Assembly (NCBI RefSeq): GCF_900452385.1
Contig: NZ_UGOA01000001.1
Location: forward strand, 186,001 to 250,000
Origin: Legionella donaldsonii
Lineage (GTDB): Bacteria; Pseudomonadota; Gammaproteobacteria; Legionellales; Legionellaceae
Length of the DNA stretch: 64,000 nucleotides
Reading direction: 5' to 3'
The notes beneath the pieces are model-generated. The model ran no database searches, was not told the origin of the DNA, and saw only the letters and a program-made list of their open reading frames with translations. The position numbers and the translations under genes are program-made. Position 1 is the first letter of the stretch. Every line of letters begins with the position of its first letter. Positions 53,631 to 61,692 of this stretch are shown here, piece by piece.

Positions 53631-54682
53631 TAACCGATTCCGCAGATGACTGCCAAAATCAAGACTCTCAGGTAGACACCAGAACGGGGGTTTTTATAGA
53701 GCGCTGCTAAATAAGACAGCGGATGACGGTAAATAAGACGGCGCATGATTTTTTTACTGACATTAACTGGAATGCCCGATACAGGTGATTCATGAATGCG
53801 GATACTGGGGCCTGCGTTAGCCTCAATAATAACACCAGCGGTAGATTGGATGGGTCGGTTAATATCCGCACATTGTACATCAAAGCCTACAAGCTCGAGA
53901 CATAAGGCTTTCGCTGCAGCAGCCATTAGGCGACGATTTTCTTTGCATATTTTGTTGCCTAAAGAAGTGTAGGTACCTCCCCGTGTGGCATTACAGGTAT
54001 AACCTAAGGTAAGCCATTCACCCTTGTAGGGGACATAGTCCACGGTGAGCCCCAGCTCATCGAGCCTAATCAAACACTCCTCATCAACAGTAATTGGACC
54101 GAATGCATCGCTGATTTGTGTTCGCTCAAGGTTCGTTATTTCGATCAGTTTTTGAATAGTATGAATTCCATCACCTATTATATGTGCTGGATAGCGTTGG
54201 ATAACTCCTAGTACACGGCCGTTCAGTACCAAGACACGGTAAGAGTTTAAATTGCCATGAAACTCCTCGATCAGGAGATAGTCATCAGACTGGAAACCTT
54301 TAACCATATAATTCTTTAACTGGGTGAGTGTTTTAATATTGCATAAAACGCCTCTGCCTAGTTTACCTTCTTGAGGTTTTGCTACGAGAGGAAAAGAAAG
54401 GGGAGCTATTTTTTTTTCCATTTTTCCCTGGAGGTATTCATTAACATGAACGAAGTCACTTTTGGGAACAGGTAAGCCGGCTTGCTCGAGAATTTTGTTC
54501 ATACAATATTTATGACGTGCCACATGAGCACTACCGCTATTATTAAGTGGAGAACTACTGCCATAAAAAAAGTAATTTTTTTTACCTAGCTTTAAAGTAA
54601 ACCCTTCTATTTCAGGTGTTTCTTCAACAGGAAGAAGGAGTTTTAAGGCGGCCTCATAGTAACAACGCGCATTTTTGTTCAT
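53612..54682 (-). CDS. ATP-grasp ligase-like protein with C-terminal membrane anchor, copy 1
   Basis: 356 residues. The central ATP-grasp domain resembles that of cyanophycin synthetase and related peptide ligases: FPLVAKPQEGKLGRGV (ATP-binding loop), LIEEFHGNLNSYRVLVLNGRVLG, HIIGDGIHTIQKLIEITN, GYTCNATRGG, and GVIIEANAGPSIRIHESP, whose Glu and Asn bind metal. The N-terminus (ARCYYEAALKLL, KKNYFFYG) is shared only with the neighbour. The last 20 residues are hydrophobic (LRVLILAVICGIGYYGFIA), so the enzyme is probably tail-anchored. It is a paralogue of the gene 98 bases upstream. The substrates are unknown. Confidence 0.85.
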   Translation of the reverse strand: MNKNARCYYEAALKLLLPVEETPEIEGFTLKLGKKNYFFYGSSSPLNNSGSAHVARHKYCMNKILEQAGLPVPKSDFVHVNEYLQGKMEKKIAPLSFPLVAKPQEGKLGRGVLCNIKTLTQLKNYMVKGFQSDDYLLIEEFHGNLNSYRVLVLNGRVLGVIQRYPAHIIGDGIHTIQKLIEITNLERTQISDAFGPITVDEECLIRLDELGLTVDYVPYKGEWLTLGYTCNATRGGTYTSLGNKICKENRRLMAAAAKALCLELVGFDVQCADINRPIQSTAGVIIEANAGPSIRIHESPVSGIPVNVSKKIMRRLIYRHPLSYLAALYKNPRSGVYLRVLILAVICGIGYYGFIA

Positions 54683-54779
54683 AACAGTTCACAAGCCAGG
54701 TTATCCTCACTCCTTTATACTGGATTATTGTGCAAATTCGGTAAAGGAGCAAGGTACTATTAATTACTGTTCTGCCCTA

Positions 54780-55853
54780 TCAGAACAGAGTGACACAGAT
54801 ATAAATCAAGCCTAAAAAGATTAGTAATAGGGCACTTTTTATAGAGATAGCTACATGACCCTCTTTACACAGAGTATTTAAATATGCAAAAGGATGTCTA
54901 TAGAGGATACTGAGTATTATTTTTTTAGAAACCATAACCGGTGTTCCCTCCATTGGCTTTTCGTGGATCCTGATGCTCGGAGTTGGGTTAGCTTCAATAA
55001 TAACGCCTCCAGAAGCCTGTATAGGAATATCAATATCAGGACATTCAACATCAAATCCAACGATATTCAAATTTAATGCTTGGGCAGCACGGAGAAAAAA
55101 TTGCTTGTTCTCTTTACTAATTTTTTTATATATTGTTTGATATACTCCGCCGCGAGTTGCATTCGATGCATAGCCTAAAGTAACTCTTTCATCCACTGCA
55201 GGAATATATCCCAAATCAATCTGGAGTTCTTGCAAGCGAATGTGGAGTTCTTCGTCAATACAAATGGGCCCTAAAAAATCACGGAGTTTATTTCGATTAA
55301 TATTAGTGATTTCGATAAGCTCATGCAAAGTATGGCTACCATCACCTATAACAAAAGAGGGCTCACGAATAACAACACCAATTATTTTGTTGTAGAGAAC
55401 AAGAATACGGTAGGATTTTAAATTGCCATGAAATTCTTGTACGATTAAACAGTCATTCGTTGCAAATTTATTGTGGAGATGTGTCTTTAACGCCGTTAAA
55501 TTTTGAATATTACAGATGACATCCCTGCCTAGGGTCCCATCTCTGGGTTTTATCACTAATGGAAAAGTCAAATTCTTGATACAGGTTTCTAGTAGTCCTT
55601 GATTGAATTCCGAAGCGTATATTGCTATCGATTTAGGGACAGGAAAACCTGCTTTCTCCAAAACTTTATTTGCAGTATGTTTATCATGTGCTATTAAAGA
55701 GCTCGTATTCAGGTTTAGTGGAGTTCTGGGGCCATAAAAAAAATATTGGCGCTTCCCGAGTAATAGTTTAAACCCGTCGATTAAGGGTTCCTGTTCTATG
55801 AGAAGATTCAGTTTTTTAGCGCTTTCATAGTAGCATTCTGCATTCTTATTCAT
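54780..55853 (-). CDS. ATP-grasp ligase-like protein with C-terminal membrane anchor, copy 2
   Basis: 357 residues, colinear with copy 1 over its whole length: MNKNAECYYESAKKL, RQYFFYGPRTPLN, FPLVIKPRDGTLGRDV, IVQEFHGNLKSYRILVLYNKI, FVIGDGSHTLHELIEITN, GYASNATRGG and GVIIEANPTPSIRIHEKP. The C-terminus again ends in a hydrophobic segment (ALLLIFLGLIYICVTLF). Metal- and ATP-contacting positions are kept, so both copies look functional and may use different substrates. It is separated from copy 1 by 97 bases containing no gene and follows the methyltransferase gene by 37 bases. Confidence 0.85.
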   Translation of the reverse strand: MNKNAECYYESAKKLNLLIEQEPLIDGFKLLLGKRQYFFYGPRTPLNLNTSSLIAHDKHTANKVLEKAGFPVPKSIAIYASEFNQGLLETCIKNLTFPLVIKPRDGTLGRDVICNIQNLTALKTHLHNKFATNDCLIVQEFHGNLKSYRILVLYNKIIGVVIREPSFVIGDGSHTLHELIEITNINRNKLRDFLGPICIDEELHIRLQELQIDLGYIPAVDERVTLGYASNATRGGVYQTIYKKISKENKQFFLRAAQALNLNIVGFDVECPDIDIPIQASGGVIIEANPTPSIRIHEKPMEGTPVMVSKKIILSILYRHPFAYLNTLCKEGHVAISIKSALLLIFLGLIYICVTLF

Positions 55854-55890
55854 AATATAAAAAATTTTTCTTCCTATGTTATTGTTACTA

Positions 55891-56625
55891 TTATCGTGGC
55901 TTTATTGCAACAGTGAAGTAACCTTCCCGACCATCTAAACGCAAGCCTTCGGGGAGATCCGCCCGAGCAAAAACATAGCTTTCTTCAATTACAAAACCGA
56001 CTCGACCTAACTCTCGTGAGAGTACTTTTTCGTCAAGAAAGTTAAGTGTATCAGGAATAAAAGCAGCATATTTTTTCTCCACCAATTTTTTCAAATTAGG
56101 GAAATAGCCCGGCCATAACTCATTATATAATAATCGTTGTTCATAAACAGGAATAAGATTTTTGAATACTCTAGTATAAGGAGTGCCGCTGATAATAAAC
56201 AATTTGGAACCAGGACACAGGGTAAAAAACAGTTTCTCAAATCCCTGTCGTAGGGCCATGAAATCCAAATGTCCAAGAGTACGAGAAGCAAAAAATCCTC
56301 GTAAACTGTTCGCAGGCAGTTGTAATACTTCGGGGAAGCAACCGGGAAGTATTGTTAAGCGTGAGCGGATTTCCTGAGGAGTATTATTATAGAGAATTTT
56401 TAAATGTTGCTCTTCAATATCGTTGGCAATCACTGTGGCGCCAGCCTGTAAAGCAGCTAGAGTTACTGTACCATAAGCGGCTCCAATTTCTAAAACGGGG
56501 CCTGGTTGATTTGCGGCATATTCGATAAATTGTTGCGCGCGGTTATCAATATAAATAGACGTTACGCCCTGGTTATTGATTGTATAACGTAAATGAATTT
56601 CTCTGCGTCTATGTGTATTGCTCAT
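55891..56625 (-). CDS. SAM-dependent methyltransferase (class I)
   Basis: 244 residues. QFIEYAANQPGPVLEIGAAYGTVTLAALQAGATVIANDIEEQHL contains motif I and the acidic end of strand 2; LPANSLRGFFASRTLGHLDF is motif IV and following. The C-terminal part (TLNFLDEKVLSRELGRVGFVIEESYVFAR) completes a class I fold. The substrate cannot be told. It is the first gene of a minus-strand run with the two ATP-grasp genes and is divergent from the TauD-like gene, with 193 bases between. Confidence 0.87.
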   Translation of the reverse strand: MSNTHRRREIHLRYTINNQGVTSIYIDNRAQQFIEYAANQPGPVLEIGAAYGTVTLAALQAGATVIANDIEEQHLKILYNNTPQEIRSRLTILPGCFPEVLQLPANSLRGFFASRTLGHLDFMALRQGFEKLFFTLCPGSKLFIISGTPYTRVFKNLIPVYEQRLLYNELWPGYFPNLKKLVEKKYAAFIPDTLNFLDEKVLSRELGRVGFVIEESYVFARADLPEGLRLDGREGYFTVAIKPR

Positions 56626-56818
56626 AGGTAAGCTCTTTTTTAATGCTGTTAATCTAAGTTTACAATAATAGAGTTAAAAAGCAGGAGATTATCTATCAGA
56701 ACCTGTGGTTTATTTATACTATATTTACATGAGCGAATGGATACTTATGAGAGTAGTCCCTGGTTGATGCCAGCTTTGTATAATGGATAGTTTTCTTCAT
56801 GATTCATATGGATAATTT

Positions 56819-57856
56819 ATGGCAAATTTTGATTTCACGTATACCTTCTTAAACAGAGAAAAATTACCTCTATTAATTCAGCCCACATCTGAGAGACAGG
56901 CAAATGTGGATACATTAATCCACTTTCTTAATGAGGAAAATGCATTTTTTAAAGAACAATTGTTGCAATATGGAGCGATTAGGTTTCACGGATTTCATGT
57001 TAATTCAGCCGAGCAATTCGCAGCTGTTATTAGTGCCTGCTCCTTAGGTATGCTTTTCAATTATGATTTGTGTGCAGTTCCTCGCACTAAAATTCAAGAG
57101 GGTATCTATACTTCAATCAACATCCATGAAAGTTTTAGTGTTCCTATGCATAATGAAAAATCTTATGATCCTGAATTTCCAAATTACATTTTTTTTAACT
57201 CCTTAAAAACGCCTGGGTTCGGAGGAAATACTCCTTTAGCTGACGGACATAAAATATGGCTTTCCCTTCCGGATTCTTTACAGCAAAAATTAGAAGCCAA
57301 AGGGATGTTATATCGCCATTTTTTTTATGGTAAAGGTCTTAGGCAGAGATTCGTTCGACTCATCGGTAAAGGCCTGAATTGCAGAACATGGATGAGCGCA
57401 TTTCAAACAGAAGATAAAAACGAGCTCGAGAAGATTTTGCATAATCTGAATTTACAATTTAGATGGACGTCTAAAGGGAATGGCTTAATTACAGAAAGAG
57501 CGCTACCTGCTTGCCGCCGTCATCCTATTAATAATAAAGTGGTTTGGTTCAATCAAGCCGCTCACAATAACTTGTATTATAATAAGAGCTTTGTTGCCAT
57601 AAATCGTACAGTCAAAAATCCTATTGCACGCTTTATTCTGTCACATAGAAATTTTCTGCCCTATGTTGTTTTTTATGGCGATGGTGAGCCTATATCAAAG
57701 GAAGAAGCGGATTTAATGCATTTTGCCATTAAGAAAAATATTGTATCTACTTCTTGGCAAGTCGGTGATCTTATGGTTGTTGATAATTACTCATGCATGC
57801 ATGGTAAGGAGCCGCATAAGGGAGAGCGATTACTCTTGGCAGCGATGACAAAATAG
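56819..57856 (+). CDS. TauD/TfdA-like Fe(II)/2-oxoglutarate dioxygenase
   Basis: 345 residues of the clavaminate-synthase-like / TauD superfamily. The metal ligands are visible: His and Glu in PMHNEKSY and the distal His in NYSCMHGKEPHKGERLL, whose Arg can bind 2-oxoglutarate. GNTPLADGHKIW and DNYSCMHGK are typical. Members hydroxylate amino acids and small molecules in natural-product pathways. The class II aldolase gene follows after 67 bases on the same strand, and the ATP-grasp/methyltransferase block is divergent from it. Confidence 0.87.
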   Translation: MANFDFTYTFLNREKLPLLIQPTSERQANVDTLIHFLNEENAFFKEQLLQYGAIRFHGFHVNSAEQFAAVISACSLGMLFNYDLCAVPRTKIQEGIYTSINIHESFSVPMHNEKSYDPEFPNYIFFNSLKTPGFGGNTPLADGHKIWLSLPDSLQQKLEAKGMLYRHFFYGKGLRQRFVRLIGKGLNCRTWMSAFQTEDKNELEKILHNLNLQFRWTSKGNGLITERALPACRRHPINNKVVWFNQAAHNNLYYNKSFVAINRTVKNPIARFILSHRNFLPYVVFYGDGEPISKEEADLMHFAIKKNIVSTSWQVGDLMVVDNYSCMHGKEPHKGERLLLAAMTK

Positions 57857-57923
57857 TTGCTCCCAGTGATAAACCAAGCTATTGTTTTGCTTATATTTTA
57901 ATTAATAAGAAACAATAATCTTT

Positions 57924-58706
57924 ATGCCTATAAAAAATCCTGAGCGATACAGCCATGTTGTAGTGCAAAAAGAATCTATAGTCGAAGAGCGCCTTCATCG
58001 CAAACAACGATTAGCCGCAGCCTTTCGTATTTTTGGCAAGCTAGGTCTAAATGAAGGTGTGGCTGGGCATATTACGGTTAGGGATCCCGAATATATCAAT
58101 TATTTTTGGCTTAATCCTTTAGGTATTTCTTTTAACCAAATCAAAGTATCCGATTTAATCTTATGTAATGATGAAGGTCAAATTATTGAGGGCAAGCATA
58201 CTCGACTTAACCGAGCTGCTTTTGCTATCCATTCAAGTATCCATAAAGCAAGACCTGACGTTGTCGCAGCTGCTCACTCGCATTCGCTCTATGGGACAAC
58301 TTGGTCTACAACAGGGCGGTTATTGGAACCGCTTAGTCAATCTGGCTGTGCTTTTTATGAAGATCATAGTCTATTTGATGATTATACCGGAGTAGTTGTT
58401 CAACTCTCTGAAGGTGAGCGTATAGCCAAGGCGCTCGGGGATAAGAAGGCTATTATTCTGAAAAATCATGGCCTGCTTACTGTTGCTGATACGGTTGAAG
58501 CGGCAGTTTGGTGGTTTATTTCCATGGAGCGCTGTTGTCAAATGCAAATACTGGCTGAATCAACCAGACAAGCGATTGAGCCTATTAAGCGAGAGGTAGC
58601 GCTAAGAACTCGCAATAATGCTGTTGGATTTCCCTTGGCTGGATGGTCTAGTTTCCAGCCTCTATGGCAGGATATTATTACTGCTCATCCCGAGTTGCTG
58701 GATTAA
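57924..58706 (+). CDS. Class II aldolase/adducin-family protein
   Basis: 260 residues. The class II aldolase/adducin fold is shown by AAAFRIFGKLGLNEGVAGHITVRDPE, the metal-binding AAHSHSLYGTTWS (His-x-His) and KAIILKNHGLLTVADTVEAA with a third histidine. Aldolases of this family cleave or form carbon-carbon bonds of sugar phosphates or act as epimerases or decarboxylases; many are uncharacterised. The missing classical fucose or ribulose context suggests a role with the neighbouring dioxygenase. Confidence 0.9.
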   Translation: MPIKNPERYSHVVVQKESIVEERLHRKQRLAAAFRIFGKLGLNEGVAGHITVRDPEYINYFWLNPLGISFNQIKVSDLILCNDEGQIIEGKHTRLNRAAFAIHSSIHKARPDVVAAAHSHSLYGTTWSTTGRLLEPLSQSGCAFYEDHSLFDDYTGVVVQLSEGERIAKALGDKKAIILKNHGLLTVADTVEAAVWWFISMERCCQMQILAESTRQAIEPIKREVALRTRNNAVGFPLAGWSSFQPLWQDIITAHPELLD

Positions 58707-58725
58707 AACAAAATATTAAAAAGAC

Positions 58726-58742
58726 GCCGATTTAAAATCGGC
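58726..58742 (+). terminator. Terminator after the class II aldolase gene
   Basis: GCCGAT and ATCGGC with a five-base loop, about 20 bases past the aldolase stop, followed by CTTGAATTTACC. The stem is good but short and the U-tract is broken. Confidence 0.45.
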
Positions 58743-58828
58743 CTTGAATTTACCTTGTTTACGCAATAAAAATTTTTCCCTTGATGGGCTTTTTGTTTAA
58801 GGATATTAGTGTTTGCTACGAGCCAAAT

Positions 58829-60358
58829 TTAAATTATTTCCTTAGGACTGTGTTTATTGCTTGGCAGAGGAGGGCAGTGGTATTCCGCGGTAATTTGTCC
58901 TTGTGTATCGACAGCCTGCATAATGACTGGAAATTTCCATAGCGAATGGAGATGCCTTAATACCTCATTGGTATTTTCCCCGAGCGGGGTGCGATTTTGC
59001 TGTTTGTACTGTAAAGTCAACGAACGATTTCCTTCCATATCAACGGAGTAGACTTGAATGTCTGGCTCCAAATAGCTCAGATTATACTGGCGAGAAAGGG
59101 CTTCACGGATCATTTGATAACCTTGTTCATTATGAATGGCGCCGACCATTAAATCTGGATGTCTGTCATCATCCACAATATGGAATAATTTCATTTCGCG
59201 TATTAGACGCGGTGATAAATATTGGGCGATAAAACTTTCATCTTTAAAATTACGCATAGCGCTGTCAAGACTACCTAGCCAATCGGTATTGGCTAGGTAG
59301 GGGAACCACTGTTTATCTTCAGCAGTAGGATTTTCACAAATCCGTTTAATATCTTGCATCATATGATAACCGAGCGTGTAAGGATTAATGCCACTGAAAT
59401 AAGGGCTATTGAAAGCTGGTTGCATGATAACATTGGTGTGATTTTGCAGAATTTCCAGCATAAATTCATCGGTTACTAAACCTTCGTCATAGAGGGCATG
59501 TAAAAGCGTGTAATGCCAAAAACAAGCCCAACCTTCATTCATAACCTTGGTTTGCCCTTGAGGGTAAAAATATTGCGCAATTTTTCTGACAATACGAACA
59601 ATTTCACGCTGCCAGGATTCTAGTAGTGGCGCATTTTTTTCAATGAAATAGAGAATGTTTTCTTGCGGTTCTTCCGGAAAGCGTTTTTTGCGGCCATTGG
59701 CATCAATTTGTTTGCTTTGTGGAATAGTGCGCCATAATTCGTTGACCTGGGATTGCATATACATTTCGCGATTTTGTTGGCGAATTTTTTCTTCTTGAAT
59801 TGATAAACCGGTTGGGTGTTTGTAGCGGTCGACACCATAGTTCATTAAAGCGTGGCAGGCATCAAGAATTGCTTCTACTTCGTCAATGCCGTGACGTTCT
59901 TCGCATTCGCTAATATAATTTCTGGCAAAGACCAGGTAATCAATGATGGCATCTGCAGAGGTCCACATTTTAAACAGATAATTATTTTTAAAAAAGGAGT
60001 TATGTCCATAGCAGGCATGAGCTATCACAAGAGCTTGCATTGCCATGGTATTTTCTTCCATCAAATAGGAGATACAAGGATCGGAGTTAATAACCAGTTC
60101 ATAAGCTAACCCCATTTGTCCTCGTTTATAACTCTTTTCCACCCCAACAAAGTGTTTACCAAAAGACCAGTGGTGATAACCAATGGGCATGCCTACTGAC
60201 GCGTAAGCATCCATCATTTGCTCGGCAGTGATGATTTCAATTTGATTGGGATAGGTATCTAATTTGAATTCTTTGGCCAGGCGCGCAATTTCTTTATCAT
60301 AGGCTTGAATCAATTCAAAGGTCCATTCAGCGCCGGTGGATAAAGGTTTCTTTCTCAT
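58829..60358 (-). CDS. SpoVR-family protein (YcgB)
   Basis: 509 residues (E. coli YcgB 510). The opening EWTFELIQAYDKEIARLAKEFKLDTYPNQIEIITAEQMMDAY is the family signature, and the middle HARACYGHNSFFKNNYLFK-like HACYGHNSFFKNN and MNEGWACFWHYTLLH are conserved in all SpoVR proteins. Its biochemical role is unknown, but it is repeatedly found with PrkA kinases. Its ATG overlaps the stop of the YeaH-like gene by four bases, so it belongs to the same operon. Confidence 0.95.
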   Translation of the reverse strand: MRKKPLSTGAEWTFELIQAYDKEIARLAKEFKLDTYPNQIEIITAEQMMDAYASVGMPIGYHHWSFGKHFVGVEKSYKRGQMGLAYELVINSDPCISYLMEENTMAMQALVIAHACYGHNSFFKNNYLFKMWTSADAIIDYLVFARNYISECEERHGIDEVEAILDACHALMNYGVDRYKHPTGLSIQEEKIRQQNREMYMQSQVNELWRTIPQSKQIDANGRKKRFPEEPQENILYFIEKNAPLLESWQREIVRIVRKIAQYFYPQGQTKVMNEGWACFWHYTLLHALYDEGLVTDEFMLEILQNHTNVIMQPAFNSPYFSGINPYTLGYHMMQDIKRICENPTAEDKQWFPYLANTDWLGSLDSAMRNFKDESFIAQYLSPRLIREMKLFHIVDDDRHPDLMVGAIHNEQGYQMIREALSRQYNLSYLEPDIQVYSVDMEGNRSLTLQYKQQNRTPLGENTNEVLRHLHSLWKFPVIMQAVDTQGQITAEYHCPPLPSNKHSPKEII

Positions 60359-61620
60359 GCGGTTTTCCTTTTGAACAATTCGCGAAATACAGGATAAATA
60401 TCAGCGATATTATCGATATTTTCCATGGCGAAATTAGGGTATTGATTACGTACTTGCTGATAAACCTCCCACAGGCTTTGATGATGGCGAGGCATAATTT
60501 CAATGTAAGCGAAATATTGCAGCAAGGGCATGATTTTTTCTTGTAGTAATTCCTGGCAATAGGGCGAATCAGCGTTCCAGTTATCGCCGTCAGAGGCTTG
60601 CGCAACGTAAATATTCCAGGAGGCAGCCGGATAGCGTGAGTCAATAATGGCACTCAATAATTCCAGGGCACTGGAGACGACGGTACCGCCTGTTTCACGT
60701 GAATAGAAAAACTCTTCTTCATTCACTTCTTTGGCAGAGGTATGGTGACGAATAAAAACCAGTTCAATTTTCTCGTAATTTTTAGTTAAAAATAGATACA
60801 ACAAAATGAAAAAACGTTTAGCGATATCTTTTTTGGCTTCATCCATAGAGCCTGAAACGTCCATTACACAGAACATAACGGCTTGTGTTGATGGGGCAGG
60901 AATTCGGACTCGATTATTATAGCGTAAATCAATTGTATCAATGAAAGGGACAGCACCGATTTTCTTTTTTAAAAACTCAATGTCGCTTTGCAAACGCAGC
61001 AACTCTAATCTATCTGGATTAGGGGATGCTTCCAGACGTGCTAATTCTTCTTCTGCACGGCGCAGATCACGTTTATAGGGCGATGCTAAAGCCACCCGCC
61101 GCCCGGTCGCTTGCCGCATGGAGCGGACGACATTAATATTGGAAGGAATACCGCTGCTAGTCACCCCGGCACGTATGGTTTTGTAAGTAGTCATGCGCGC
61201 CAATTCTTTTTTTACAAGATCAGGGAGCTCTAAATCTTCAAAATATAATTCCAGGAACTCTTCTCGTGATAATTGAAAAACGAATTCGTCTTCACCCTCA
61301 CCACTATTAGAGGCTTGGCTGCCACTGCCGCCATCGCTGTTGCTGCTGGGACGTTTAATCCTGTCCCCTGTCATGAATTCATCATTCCCGGGTAAGATCC
61401 TTTCTATTCGTCCACCTTGTCCACGGTGAAAGCGCGGTTCGGAAATATCGCGGGCAGGGATACTGATTTGTTCGCCTTGATCAATTTCGGTAATACTGCG
61501 TTTACCCACCGCATCGGATACGGCACGTTTAATTTGGTTTTTGTAGCGGCGAAGAAAGCGTTGGCGATTAACCGTACTTTTCTTGCCGGCGTTCTGTCGT
61601 CGGTCAATCAATTGCGACAT
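60355..61620 (-). CDS. YeaH/YhbH-family protein (DUF444)
   Basis: 421 residues from the ATG at 61620 (MSQLIDRRQNAGKKSTVNRQRF), preceded by AAGGAT nine bases away; the open extension to 61680 is not conserved. The N-terminal half is basic and disordered, with a Gly/Ser linker (SNSDGGSGSQASNSGEGEDE). The C-terminal half has a von Willebrand A-like domain with CVMDVSGSMDEAKKD (MIDAS DxSxS) and GTVVSSALELL. It is usually next to the PrkA kinase gene, as here, and may be a partner or substrate of that kinase. Confidence 0.94.
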   Translation of the reverse strand: MSQLIDRRQNAGKKSTVNRQRFLRRYKNQIKRAVSDAVGKRSITEIDQGEQISIPARDISEPRFHRGQGGRIERILPGNDEFMTGDRIKRPSSNSDGGSGSQASNSGEGEDEFVFQLSREEFLELYFEDLELPDLVKKELARMTTYKTIRAGVTSSGIPSNINVVRSMRQATGRRVALASPYKRDLRRAEEELARLEASPNPDRLELLRLQSDIEFLKKKIGAVPFIDTIDLRYNNRVRIPAPSTQAVMFCVMDVSGSMDEAKKDIAKRFFILLYLFLTKNYEKIELVFIRHHTSAKEVNEEEFFYSRETGGTVVSSALELLSAIIDSRYPAASWNIYVAQASDGDNWNADSPYCQELLQEKIMPLLQYFAYIEIMPRHHQSLWEVYQQVRNQYPNFAMENIDNIADIYPVFRELFKRKTA

Positions 61621-61692
61621 AACTACATCCTTATCAGCTGTTGCCTTGTAAGCCCATAGTAAATTGGCGTTACAAGACAAACTTAGATTTTG

